From Actinomycetes bacterium (GTDB lineage: Bacteria; Actinomycetota; Acidimicrobiia; Acidimicrobiales; Microtrichaceae): 28,120 nucleotides of DNA. Under the pieces are notes generated by a model. It was not told the DNA's origin and did not search any database. It saw only the letters and a program-made list of their open reading frames with translations. A program made the translations under genes and the position numbers. How positions within the stretch are numbered: position 1 is the stretch's first letter; every line of letters begins with the position of its first letter. The stretch is taken from positions 1 to 28,120 of the forward strand of contig JAEYSR010000096.1 of assembly GCA_023434535.1 (NCBI GenBank), given 5' to 3'. Shown piece by piece: positions 15,609 to 23,390 of the stretch.

Positions 15609-16982
15609 TCAGCCGTGATCGTGGCCGTCGTGGTCGTCGGCGTCGTGATCGTGCTCGAGCGGCTGCAGGAACCGCTCGTCGATCGCCTTGCCATCAGGAT
15701 CCACCACTTCGGCGTTCGCGACCAGCCAGTCGATCGCCTTCTGGATCGCCAGGTCCATCTCGAGCGCCGAGAGCTGACCGCCGGAGCGGAGCTGCTCGCG
15801 GGCGTCCTCGAGGGTGATGTCGGCGTCGCCGATCATGTGCTCGATGGCGTGGTCGACCTCGTCGGCCGGGGCGGACAGGTCCTCGGCGGCGACGACGGCC
15901 CGCAGTGCGAGGTCCGCCTTCACGCCGTCGGCCGCGCTCTGCTTGAGCCCGTCGAGGAACTGGTCCTGGTCCTGGCCGACGATCCGGAGGTAGTCGTCGA
16001 GGCCGATGCCCTGCTGCTGCAGGCGCATGATCACGTTCTGGAGCTGGCCCGACATCTCGGCCGACACCAGGGCCTCGGGGATCTCCTCGTCGACCAGCTT
16101 GGCCAGCTCGTTGACGACCTGCGCACGGACCGCGCCCCGGGTCTGGTTCTCACGACCCTCGGCCAGACGGCTGCGCACGTCCTCCGTGAGCTCCTCGACC
16201 GTCTCGAACTCGGTGGCCTCGGCGACCCACTCGTCGGTCAGCTCGGGCAGGACCCGCTCCTTGACCTCCTTGACCACGAGGCGGAAGTCGACGTCGTCCT
16301 CGTCGGGGTCGGGGTGCTCGGCGGAGAACTCGAGGACGTCGCCGGCGGAGGCGCCGACGAGGTGCTCGTCGAACTCCGACGCGATCATCCCGGACCCGAC
16401 GGAGTAGAGGTAGTCGTCGGCGGTGAGGCCGTCGACCTCCTCGCCGTCCTGGGTGCCGGAGATGTCGATCGTGACGTAGTCGCCCTCGGCGGCGGCGCGC
16501 TCGACGGCGGTGAGCTCCCCGTACTGCCCGCGCAGCCGGTCGATCTGGGCCTCGATCTCGTCCTCGGGGACCTCGGGGCTCGGCACCTCGACCCGGAGGC
16601 CGTTGTAGCCCGCCACGATGATCGAGGGCCGGATGCCCACGACGGCCGTGAAGGTCACGTCGCCGGACTCCTGGCCGTCGGTGATGTCCAGCTCGGGCTG
16701 GGCGATCACGTCGACGTCGTGCTCGACGACCGCCTCGCTGTAGAACTCGGGGATGGCCTTGTTGAGCGCCTCGGAGCGGGCGTAGCCGGCTCCGATCTGC
16801 TTCTCCATGAGGGCGCGGGGTGCCTTGCCCGGTCGGAACCCGGGGATGCGCACCTCCTTGGCGATCTCGCGCCAGGCCGCGTCGATGGCCGGCTCCAGCT
16901 CGGCCTCCTCCACCTGGACGGTGAGCTTGACCTTGGGCTCCAGGTCGGGAGTGTCGGGAACGGGTTCGAGCGTGGCTTTCAC
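15609..16982 (-). CDS. tig: Trigger factor chaperone with His/Asp-rich tail
   Basis: A ribosome-associated chaperone with peptidyl-prolyl isomerase activity. It has 457 residues. The ribosome-binding N-terminal domain has IPGFRPGKAP (GFRPGK at 48-53). The FKBP-like PPIase domain begins near EGDYVTIDISGTQDGEEVDG, and the long helical C-terminal domain follows. The last residues, HDHDADDHDGHDHG, hold five His and six Asp and could bind metal, as in SlyD-type tails. The GTG start at 16982 has no Shine-Dalgarno but a TAGGCT hexamer 9 nt upstream, suggesting a near-leaderless mRNA. It is followed by clpP-clpX-folC in the same direction. Confidence 0.96.
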   Translation of the reverse strand: MKATLEPVPDTPDLEPKVKLTVQVEEAELEPAIDAAWREIAKEVRIPGFRPGKAPRALMEKQIGAGYARSEALNKAIPEFYSEAVVEHDVDVIAQPELDITDGQESGDVTFTAVVGIRPSIIVAGYNGLRVEVPSPEVPEDEIEAQIDRLRGQYGELTAVERAAAEGDYVTIDISGTQDGEEVDGLTADDYLYSVGSGMIASEFDEHLVGASAGDVLEFSAEHPDPDEDDVDFRLVVKEVKERVLPELTDEWVAEATEFETVEELTEDVRSRLAEGRENQTRGAVRAQVVNELAKLVDEEIPEALVSAEMSGQLQNVIMRLQQQGIGLDDYLRIVGQDQDQFLDGLKQSAADGVKADLALRAVVAAEDLSAPADEVDHAIEHMIGDADITLEDAREQLRSGGQLSALEMDLAIQKAIDWLVANAEVVDPDGKAIDERFLQPLEHDHDADDHDGHDHG

Positions 16983-16991
16983 AGGGGCGAG

Positions 16992-16997
16992 AGCCTA
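16992..16997 (-). promoter_or_regulatory. Candidate -10 element (TAGGCT) of tig
   Basis: TAGGCT on the minus strand lies 9 nt before the GTG start of tig. No ribosome-binding site and no clear -35 are visible, so the transcript is probably leaderless or nearly so. Confidence 0.45.
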
Positions 16998-17078
16998 CTC
17001 CGGCCCCGGAGCGCCCTCCCCATCGCCGTCCGCAACCGCTGCGGGCGGCCGGCTCGACAGGAAGTAGTGTCGCCGGCA

Positions 17079-17152
17079 CGGGACGTGGCGCAGCCTGGTA
17101 GCGCACCGGCTTTGGGAGCCGGGGGCCGCGAGTTCAAATCTCGCCGTCCCGA
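17079..17152 (+). tRNA. tRNA-Pro (anticodon UGG)
   Basis: 74 nt with a 7-bp acceptor stem (CGGGACG with CGTCCCG), discriminator A, and no encoded CCA. The anticodon arm is CCGGC-TTTGGGA-GCCGG, giving anticodon UGG. The T arm contains GTTCAAATC. A TAGTGT at 17065-17070 is a possible -10, only 8 nt from the mature 5' end. Confidence 0.95.
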
Positions 17153-17155
17153 CGC

Positions 17156-17401
17156 TCAGCGACCGGCAGGTCGCCCCTGTCGGCACCTGGCCGGGACCGA
17201 CGTCCGGCGGCGATCGTCGTGCGATCGGCCGGTCGGGCCCGACGGGACGGGCTTGAGGGTGGCGGCGAGGACCTCGGCGGCACGACGGCCGCAGCCGACC
17301 GCGATCAGCGCGTCGACGATCTCCTGGCGGCCGGCGGTGTCGATGTCGAGCCGGACGTCGAAGCGCAGGTCGGTCGGTTCGTTCCCGGGAGCGGATGCCA
17401 T
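17156..17401 (-). CDS. Small hypothetical protein (81 residues)
   Basis: Not recognised. The first about 52 residues look like genuine protein: an acidic start (MASAPGNEPTDLRFDVRLD) followed by IDTAGRQEIVDALIAVGCGR and an amphipathic stretch AAEVLAATLKPV, with strongly GC-biased third positions. The last 25 residues are Arg/Gly-rich and could be read-through into non-coding sequence. The stop lies 3 nt past the tRNA-Pro end. It diverges from the SDR gene, and a 7-bp inverted repeat lies between their starts. No clear Shine-Dalgarno. If it is not real, 17153-17516 holds only the sites listed here. Confidence 0.5.
   Translation of the reverse strand: MASAPGNEPTDLRFDVRLDIDTAGRQEIVDALIAVGCGRRAAEVLAATLKPVPSGPTGRSHDDRRRTSVPARCRQGRPAGR
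17159..17174 (+). terminator. Short hairpin after tRNA-Pro
   Basis: GCGACC-GGCA-GGTCGC forms a 6-bp stem with a 4-nt loop, 6 nt downstream of the tRNA end. It is a plausible tRNA terminator but weak, and overlaps the end of the small minus-strand ORF. Confidence 0.35.
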
Positions 17402-17419
17402 GGGTCCATGGTGTGTCCA

Positions 17420-17437
17420 GGTCACCCCTCGGTGACC
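17420..17437. promoter_or_regulatory. Inverted repeat between divergent small ORF and SDR (possible operator)
   Basis: GGTCACC-CCTC-GGTGACC is a perfect 7-bp inverted repeat with a 4-nt spacer, 18 nt upstream of the minus-strand ATG and 79 nt upstream of the SDR ATG. CCATGG flanks it on both sides (17406-17411 and 17436-17441), extending the symmetry. It would suit a TetR- or GntR-type dimer, but no regulator gene is adjacent. Confidence 0.4.
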
Positions 17438-17504
17438 ATGGGTCGATCGGTCCGCGCCGGCTGGGTCGACCTGCTCCCGGACGGTCCGGATCGACCACGA
17501 GCGG

Positions 17505-17510
17505 TACCGT
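17505..17510 (+). promoter_or_regulatory. Candidate -10 element (TACCGT) of the SDR gene
   Basis: TACCGT is followed by exactly 6 nt and then the ATG at 17517, so transcription would start at or next to the A of the start codon. No Shine-Dalgarno is present, which fits a leaderless mRNA. Confidence 0.5.
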
Positions 17511-17516
17511 CCCGGC

Positions 17517-18377
17517 ATGGACGAGCGGACCCCGACCACGCCCGCCCCGCTGCTGCAGGGCCGTCGTGCACTGGTGACCGGAGGCGGCGCCGGCATCGGT
17601 CGGGGCATCTGCGAGGCGTTCGCCGCACACGGAGCCGAGGTCTGCGTCGCCGACGTCGACGGCGACCGTGCGAGCGACACCGCCGACCTGGTCCTGTCGG
17701 CGGGCGGACGGGCCACGGCGATCACGGCGGACGTCCGGGACCGCGCCCAGGTCGAGGCCATGGTCACGACCGCTGCGTCGGCGATGGGCGGCCTCGACGT
17801 CCTCGTCAACAACGTCGGGCACTTCCTCTTCCCCGTCGTGGCGTTCCAGGACTCCACCGAGGAGCAGTGGGACGACCTCTACGAGGTGAACCTGGGCCAC
17901 GTGCTGCGCGTCACCCGCGCCGCGCTCCCCCACATGATCTCGACCGCGGCGGACACCGGGTCGGGTGGCAGCGTGATCAACCTGACCACCGTCGAGGCCT
18001 TCCGGGGGATCCCCGGCCATCCGGTGTACGCGGCGTTCAAGGCCGGCGTGACCCAGTTCTCCAAGAGCCTGGCGCTGCAGGTGTCCGAGCACGGGATCCG
18101 CGTCAACGACGTGGCTCCCGACGTCACGCGGTCCGAGCAGCTCCCCTACGACCGGTGGCTGAGCGAGGACGACGTGGCCCGCATCCCGGCCTGGGTCCCG
18201 TTGGGCCGGCTCGGCGAGCCCGCCGACGCGGCCGGCGCCGCGGTCTTCCTGGCGTCGGAGCTGTCGTCGTTCGTGACCGGCACGACGATCCACTGCGACG
18301 GCGGGACCTACGCCGCCGGCGGCTGGTACCGCACCGAGCACGGCCGAGGCTGGACGAACCGCCCGCACGACGCCTGA
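17517..18377 (+). CDS. Short-chain dehydrogenase/reductase (classical SDR), Thr at the catalytic Ser position
   Basis: An NAD(P)-dependent oxidoreductase of unknown substrate, 286 residues. The cofactor motif is TGGGAGIG (21-28). Asp46 at the end of the second strand (VCVADVDGD) suggests NAD(H). NNVG is at 98-101, the conserved Asn is Asn125 (EVNLGH), and the catalytic Tyr171 and Lys175 are in VYAAFK. The position 13 residues before Tyr171, normally Ser, is Thr158 (INLTTVEAF). The C-terminus has the usual SSFVTGTTIHCDGGTYAAGG. The gene is monocistronic, between tRNA-Pro and a convergent GNAT gene. Substrate cannot be inferred; hydroxysteroid or acyl-CoA-type dehydrogenases are possible. Confidence 0.92.
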   Translation: MDERTPTTPAPLLQGRRALVTGGGAGIGRGICEAFAAHGAEVCVADVDGDRASDTADLVLSAGGRATAITADVRDRAQVEAMVTTAASAMGGLDVLVNNVGHFLFPVVAFQDSTEEQWDDLYEVNLGHVLRVTRAALPHMISTAADTGSGGSVINLTTVEAFRGIPGHPVYAAFKAGVTQFSKSLALQVSEHGIRVNDVAPDVTRSEQLPYDRWLSEDDVARIPAWVPLGRLGEPADAAGAAVFLASELSSFVTGTTIHCDGGTYAAGGWYRTEHGRGWTNRPHDA

Positions 18378-18380
18378 GCC

Positions 18381-18396
18381 TCCCCGTCAACGGGGA
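18381..18396 (+). terminator. Hairpin after the SDR gene
   Basis: TCCCCG-TCAA-CGGGGA forms a 6-bp stem with a 4-nt loop, 3 nt after the SDR stop. With the second hairpin at 18426 it probably ends the SDR transcript. Confidence 0.5.
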
Positions 18397-18425
18397 TCTC
18401 GGTCCGCTCCCGTCGTGACACGCCG

Positions 18426-18444
18426 GACGGCCGGACCGGCCGTC
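18426..18444. terminator. Inverted repeat between convergent SDR and GNAT genes
   Basis: GACGGCCGG and CCGGCCGTC flank a single A, and the repeat overlaps the last two bases of the GNAT stop codon. It is probably a bidirectional terminator for the convergent pair. Confidence 0.5.
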
Positions 18445-19906
18445 AGCGACCGGGCTGTCGGGCGTGGTGCACCCGGTGCCACTCCGACACGACGTGGTCG
18501 CGCACTGCCTCGCCCTCGGGTCGGGCGCACACGACGTCGTCGACGTCCGCGGCGTGGTCGCCGGTGCGCTGCAGGCGCAGCACGTCGGACGTCCCGGTCC
18601 CGAAGCACGGGACCCAGGCTCCCCAGCAGAAGCCCAGGCGCTCGAGATCGACGACCGCCGCCGCCGTGGCCGGGTCCCCGAGCGGGAGGTCGAGGTGGAC
18701 GGCACCCAGCTCGAACGCCTGGAGGCCCTCGAGCTCGTCGGCCACGCGATCGAGGAGGTCGTCGCCGACCTCCTCGACGCGGATGTGCGCCGTGCCGGCC
18801 GGCACGGCCACGTCCACGTGCAGGAGCGACCGACGCCGACCGGTGCCGGTCGCAGCCGGCGCCGGGTCGACGACGACGTCGCGCTCCAGTCCCGATGCCG
18901 CCACCATGGCGGTGAGCACAGAGGCGTGGCGTCGGGGGACGTGCAGCGTCTGACCGCCGGGGTCCGCCACCGGCACGTACATGGGCAGGAGCGTGTGGCG
19001 GCCCTGGTGGTTGGCGAGACCCTTCATGCTGAGCGATGCCGGCACCGCGCCGATCAGGAGCCCGGTCTCGACGCCGCCGGTGCCGATGACCTCCTTCTGG
19101 GAGAACGCGTGGTTGGTCACGCACTCCGACCAGTACCCGACCATGCCGGCGGCCCGGGCCCACTCCAGGCGCTCGGCGGCCAGGCGCTCGGCCAGGTGGT
19201 GGCCGCGGTACCTCGGGTCGACGACGAGCTTGCCCGCCTCCGGGACCGGGTCGTCCGGGTGGTCGAACGTCAGGGCGCAGTGTCCGACCACCTCGCCGTC
19301 GGCGGCGACGGCCACGAACGACCGGATCGTCCCCGCCCGCAGCGCCCGGCGCAGCTGACGGGGCCGGTACAGGACCGGGTCGAGGTAGCTGTAGCCGTAG
19401 CAGCGGTAGACGCAGCGCTCGAGCGCCGGGGCGTCGGCCGGCTCCATCGGCCGGATCGTCAGCGCAGCGGCCTCCTCCTCGGAGGCACGCGGCGGCTCGG
19501 GGTCCGGAGACCCCGGGTCGACCGCGGGCGGTTCCTCGATCTCCACCTCGCACGAGGCGTGGTTGCCGTCGTCGCCACCGCCACCGAGCCTCAGCCGGTC
19601 GGCGAAGCCCAGCGCCGCCATCCGTCGGGAGGGCGCGTGCCGCGACGAGCTCGGGTCCACCGGCAGCCGGCGGTCGGTCACGTGGACCCGCAGACGGCCC
19701 GGACCGTGCGACGTGCGGACGACCACGTCCAGGTCCCCCTCGACTCCCTCGCGTCCGAGCGACTCGAGCACCAGCTGCTCCACGAGCGCCCGCAGCCGCG
19801 TCGTGCGCTCGGCCGACAGGCCCAGGTGGGCGGCGACCGCCTGGACCGCGGCACCCGCTGCGGCGGGCGGCGCGTCCTCCTCCAGCGTCAGGACCGTGCC
19901 GCTCAC
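18443..19906 (-). CDS. Degenerate HATPase-like / GNAT acetyltransferase fusion protein
   Basis: A 487-residue multidomain protein. Residues 1-120 resemble the RsbW-type HATPase fold (LSAERTTRLRALVEQLVLES is like the N-box helix), but the key Asn and the DxGxG loop are missing, so ATP binding is doubtful. A linker (about 125-148) rich in Pro/Glu follows. Residues 148-290 are a GNAT domain: LTIRPMEPADAPALERC, then KLVVDPRYRGHHLAERLAAE, the acetyl-CoA-binding motif region (226-246). The remaining C-terminal third ends in FCWGAWVPCFGTGTSDVLRL, reminiscent of a second, incomplete GNAT half. The GTG start overlaps the CoA-transferase stop (GTGA), so translation is coupled. It may acetylate its partner or a CoA-metabolising enzyme; this is inference. 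A plain GNAT with an unrelated N-terminus is the alternative. Confidence 0.85.
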   Translation of the reverse strand: MSGTVLTLEEDAPPAAAGAAVQAVAAHLGLSAERTTRLRALVEQLVLESLGREGVEGDLDVVVRTSHGPGRLRVHVTDRRLPVDPSSSRHAPSRRMAALGFADRLRLGGGGDDGNHASCEVEIEEPPAVDPGSPDPEPPRASEEEAAALTIRPMEPADAPALERCVYRCYGYSYLDPVLYRPRQLRRALRAGTIRSFVAVAADGEVVGHCALTFDHPDDPVPEAGKLVVDPRYRGHHLAERLAAERLEWARAAGMVGYWSECVTNHAFSQKEVIGTGGVETGLLIGAVPASLSMKGLANHQGRHTLLPMYVPVADPGGQTLHVPRRHASVLTAMVAASGLERDVVVDPAPAATGTGRRRSLLHVDVAVPAGTAHIRVEEVGDDLLDRVADELEGLQAFELGAVHLDLPLGDPATAAAVVDLERLGFCWGAWVPCFGTGTSDVLRLQRTGDHAADVDDVVCARPEGEAVRDHVVSEWHRVHHARQPGR

Positions 19907-21183
19907 AGGTACCCCAGCTCCTTGGCCGAGACCTCGAGGTCGTCGCGGAACGCCGGATGCGCGATCGAGATCAGCGCCTCGGTGCGTTCTCGCAGGGTCC
20001 GACCGGTGAGCTCGGCGACGCCGTGCTCGGTGACGACCTTGTCCACCAGGTTCTTGTGCGCGCTGACCACGGCGCCAGGGGTCAGGGTCGGCACGATGCG
20101 CGACACCGTCCCACCCACCGCCGTGGAGTGGGTGACGATGAAGCTCTGGCCACCCCGGGACAGCTGCGCTCCCCGCATGAAGTCGGCCTGGCCACCGGTC
20201 GACGAGACGTAGTGGGTGCCGAGGGACTCGGACGCGCACTGGCCCAGCAGGTCCACCTGCAGGGTCGCGTTGATCGAGCACAGGTCGTCGTGCTGGGAGA
20301 TGACCCTCGGGTCGTTCGAGATGTCCACCGGGAGCAGGAACAGACCGGGGTTCTCATCGGCCCACTCGTAGAGGTCGGTGCTGCCGAGGACGATCGTCGT
20401 CGTGGCCAGGCCGCGCTCGCGGGCCTTGCGTCGCCCGTTGACCGCCCCGCTCTCGATCAGCCCCATCACGGCGTCGCCGAGGACCTCGGTGTGCACGCCG
20501 AGGTCGCGCAGGTCGCCGAGCATCCCGGCCACCAGTCCGGGCACCGCACCGATGCCGATCTGGAGGGTGGCGCCGTCGGGGATCCGCTCGGCGACGAGCG
20601 CGGCGATCGCCCGGTCGACGTCGGTCACCTCGGGCGGCGCGGGGGCCGACAGCGGCGAGTCGACCTCCACCCAGCCGAGCGCGTCGGACAGGTGCAGCGT
20701 GTGCAGTCCGTTCGTCCGCGGGAGGTTCGGGTTGACCTCGACGACGACCGGCACCTCGCCGAGCAGGGCAGCTGCGTAGTCCGCGGCGAGCCCGAGCGAG
20801 ACGTAGCCGTGGCGGTCGGGCGGCGACGCGGCGACGGCCAGCAGCGGGGTGCGCCACCGCCGGCGCAGCAGGTCGGGGATGGCGTGGAAGTCGTTGGGCA
20901 CCAGGTCGACCCCGCCCGCCTCGAAGTGCGGCCGCATGGCCCGGCTGAGGAAGTACGACACGTGACGCAGGCGGTCGCCGTGGCAGCCCGTGTGGTACGT
21001 CCGGTCCCGCTGCGAGTCGAGCTGGTGGACGCGGACGCCCTGCAGGTCGTCGGCCGCGGCCTCGAGGGCGTCGACGAAGCCGGTCGGCTCCCCGTTGGGC
21101 CCCGGCACGATGATGTCGGTGTCGGGGCCGACGAAGCGGAGGAGCTCCGAGGGCTCGGAGGCGGGAGGGGGCACGGCGGACAT
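19903..21183 (-). CDS. Acetyl-CoA hydrolase/transferase (4-hydroxybutyrate CoA-transferase-like)
   Basis: Moves CoA between acyl-CoA and carboxylic acids, or hydrolyses acetyl-CoA. It has 426 residues, the family size. Motifs include LQIGIGAVP (208-216), VHTEVLGDAVMGLIESG (Glu233 is the likely catalytic Glu, by similarity to the HTE/YTE motif), SSTGGQADFMRGA (327-339), VVTEHGVAEL (383-392) and IAHPAFRDDL (408-417). The ATG at 21183 has GGAG upstream. It is the first gene of a two-gene operon with the GNAT fusion. Single-chain fusions of this family to a GNAT domain are known elsewhere; here the parts are separate but coupled. Exact acyl substrate unknown. Confidence 0.92.
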   Translation of the reverse strand: MSAVPPPASEPSELLRFVGPDTDIIVPGPNGEPTGFVDALEAAADDLQGVRVHQLDSQRDRTYHTGCHGDRLRHVSYFLSRAMRPHFEAGGVDLVPNDFHAIPDLLRRRWRTPLLAVAASPPDRHGYVSLGLAADYAAALLGEVPVVVEVNPNLPRTNGLHTLHLSDALGWVEVDSPLSAPAPPEVTDVDRAIAALVAERIPDGATLQIGIGAVPGLVAGMLGDLRDLGVHTEVLGDAVMGLIESGAVNGRRKARERGLATTTIVLGSTDLYEWADENPGLFLLPVDISNDPRVISQHDDLCSINATLQVDLLGQCASESLGTHYVSSTGGQADFMRGAQLSRGGQSFIVTHSTAVGGTVSRIVPTLTPGAVVSAHKNLVDKVVTEHGVAELTGRTLRERTEALISIAHPAFRDDLEVSAKELGYL

Positions 21184-21227
21184 CGCTCCATCGTGCCGTC
21201 AGGCACCGGCAAACCCACTCATCCCCG

Positions 21228-21233
21228 TAGGCT
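21228..21233 (+). promoter_or_regulatory. Candidate -10 element (TAGGCT) of the hydrolase gene
   Basis: TAGGCT is followed by 6 nt and then the ATG at 21240, the same geometry as the SDR gene, with no Shine-Dalgarno. It lies in the 56-nt divergent region shared with the CoA-transferase gene, which also holds a GTGCC-GTCA-GGCAC hairpin (21193-21206). Confidence 0.5.
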
Positions 21234-21239
21234 TCCCGC

Positions 21240-23381
21240 ATGACCGACGACACGACCGTCATCGAGCCACCGCCCGGAGTCGGGCCGGACGACCTGCCCC
21301 CGGCCGGCACCGCCGACCTCGACGAGCAGGGCGCTCCGGCCGGGTCGTCCGCCGTGACCCGGATCGAGTCGGTCCTGTCGGTGATCTCACCGCTGACGTC
21401 GTCGCCCGGCGCTCCGTTGGAGACGACCAACTTCATCCGCTCGGTCCAGCCCTCCCTGATGCCGCGCACGTCGCTGCACCAGGGCGCCGTCAGCGCTCTG
21501 TCGATCCTGGCCGCCCGCAAGGTCAGCAAGGTCGTCGAGCGGCTGACCAGCACCGTCACGTTCGGCAGCACCTCGCTCGGCGTCCGCCTGGCGGCCCGCG
21601 GGGCGATGGTCGTCGGCGGCAACGCCCTCGCCAGCGCTCCCGACCCCGACGACCAGCGCTGGACGGCCGGTGTCGCCCGCCTGACCGGGGAGCTCCTGCA
21701 GTTCGGCGCTGCGGGAGGCGCGCTCTACGACGTGCTGTCCAAGATCGACCCGACCGAGGGCACCGATACCCGCAGCCTCCGTCGCCTGACCGTCACCACG
21801 ACCGCCTCGGTCGGCGTCGCGGCGTTCGCGTCGCGCCGGTTCCTCACCGAGCGGCGGGACTTCTTCACCGACGACTTCGACAAGCTGTCGTTGACCCTGC
21901 CCCGCACCATGTTGGACACGGCGGCGATCACCGCCCTCGGGACCGGCATCGGCGCCTCGTTCAAGATGACCCGCAAGGGCTGGATCCGGTACTTCGGGCC
22001 CGGCCTGACCAAGAACGTGCTCGCCCGGACCGTCAACGCCGCCATGTGGGCCGGCGCGACCACCGGGCTCTACTGGGCCGGCATCTCCTACATCGGCAAG
22101 TCCAACGAGAAGGTCGACCCGGGCTACGCCACTCCCCCGACGAGCCCCCTGGTGTCGGGCTCGCCCGAGAGCCTGGCCTCGTTCGACGAGCTCGGTCAGC
22201 AGGGTCGGCGGTTCGTGCTCGACGCGCTGGACCCCGAGCTCATCGACGAGACGCTGGAGGAGTCCGGGGCGGAGACCCCGATCCGGATCTACATCGGGTT
22301 CAACGACCACCCGATCCACTCGTCGTCGAGGGCCGAGACCGCGCTCGCCGAGCTCGAGCGGGTCGGCGCCTTCGACCGCAAGTACCTGCTGCTCGTGTCG
22401 CCGACCGGCACCGGTTGGGTCGACCACACCGTGCAGGAGGCCACCGAGTTCTTCACCCGCGGCGACGTCGCCACCGTGTGCATCCAGTACGGCCGCTACC
22501 CGTCGTTCCTCTCCCTGCAGAAGGTCCGCCAGGGCCGACGCCAGTTCCGCACCCTCGTCCTCGGGGTGCACCAGCGGCTGCTCGGCATGGCGCCCGAGGA
22601 CCGTCCCGAGGTGCTGGTCTTCGGCGAGAGCCTCGGTGCCTGGTCCTCCTCCGACGTGGTCATGAAGTCCGGCATCGAGGGCTTCGACTCCTACAGCATC
22701 AGCCGGGCCCTGTGGTTCGGGATGCCCCACCTGGCCAAGTGGTCCAAGGCCGGGCTCGACCGACCCGGGGCGATGACGCCTCCCGGGACCGTCGGCGTGT
22801 TCGACCGGTGGGAGGAGCTGGAGAAGCTGACGCCCGAGGAGCGCGACGAGCTGCGGGTGGTCCAGCTCAGCCACGACAACGACCCGATCACCCACGTCGA
22901 CCCGTCGATCCTGTTCCGCCAGCCCGACTGGCTGGGCGAGCCCCGGGGCCGCAACGTCCCGGCCGGGCAGCGGTGGTTCCCGGTGGTGACCTTCCTCCAG
23001 ACGCTGATCGACGCGGCCAACGCCATGCGCAACAGCCCGGGCGACTTCCGCTCCACGGGTCACGACTACCGAGCCGACACGGCCCGGTTCGTCGCCGAGG
23101 GCTACCGCCTCCCCTACACCGAGGACCAGCTCGACCGCGTCGAGCTGCAGCTCCGTCGGCTGGAGAAGGAGCGCGCCGCCCGCATCAAGGGCGGCGACGT
23201 GGTCGCCGCCGAGGAGAGCGTGGACCCCTCCACCGCTCTCGACAGGGGCGACGACGGCTCCGCGCCCGACGTCGGCACCGGCTCGGCCCCGAGCGCGCCC
23301 GCGGCGACGCCGCCGCTGGCGTCGCTCGGCGACCGGACCGCCGGCCCGGCGTGGCTCCGCAAGTCCGGCATCGGCGGCTGA
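21240..23381 (+). CDS. Membrane alpha/beta-hydrolase of the Abhydrolase_9 (PF10081-type) family
   Basis: A probable serine hydrolase or lipase-like enzyme of unknown substrate, 713 residues. A Pro/Asp-rich N-terminus is followed by a region (about 75-290) with moderately hydrophobic stretches such as TASVGVAAFASRRF and AAMWAGATTGLYWAGISYIG, likely the membrane part. The hydrolase domain runs about 325-625: GESLGAWSS has Ser464 as nucleophile, with Asp548 (SHDNDPITHVDP) and His608 (STGHDYRADTARF) as likely acid and base. The tail (about 655-713) is disordered. It is followed after 9 nt by a CPBP protease gene, so the two form an operon. Family members are common in mycobacteria, but I know of no defined role. 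Confidence 0.85.
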   Translation: MTDDTTVIEPPPGVGPDDLPPAGTADLDEQGAPAGSSAVTRIESVLSVISPLTSSPGAPLETTNFIRSVQPSLMPRTSLHQGAVSALSILAARKVSKVVERLTSTVTFGSTSLGVRLAARGAMVVGGNALASAPDPDDQRWTAGVARLTGELLQFGAAGGALYDVLSKIDPTEGTDTRSLRRLTVTTTASVGVAAFASRRFLTERRDFFTDDFDKLSLTLPRTMLDTAAITALGTGIGASFKMTRKGWIRYFGPGLTKNVLARTVNAAMWAGATTGLYWAGISYIGKSNEKVDPGYATPPTSPLVSGSPESLASFDELGQQGRRFVLDALDPELIDETLEESGAETPIRIYIGFNDHPIHSSSRAETALAELERVGAFDRKYLLLVSPTGTGWVDHTVQEATEFFTRGDVATVCIQYGRYPSFLSLQKVRQGRRQFRTLVLGVHQRLLGMAPEDRPEVLVFGESLGAWSSSDVVMKSGIEGFDSYSISRALWFGMPHLAKWSKAGLDRPGAMTPPGTVGVFDRWEELEKLTPEERDELRVVQLSHDNDPITHVDPSILFRQPDWLGEPRGRNVPAGQRWFPVVTFLQTLIDAANAMRNSPGDFRSTGHDYRADTARFVAEGYRLPYTEDQLDRVELQLRRLEKERAARIKGGDVVAAEESVDPSTALDRGDDGSAPDVGTGSAPSAPAATPPLASLGDRTAGPAWLRKSGIGG

Positions 23382-23390
23382 GCGACGCGG

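Noticed and set aside
17079..18445. Integration of a mobile element at tRNA-Pro
   Set aside because: No integrase, no repeated tRNA 3' end downstream, and no composition change in the following genes.
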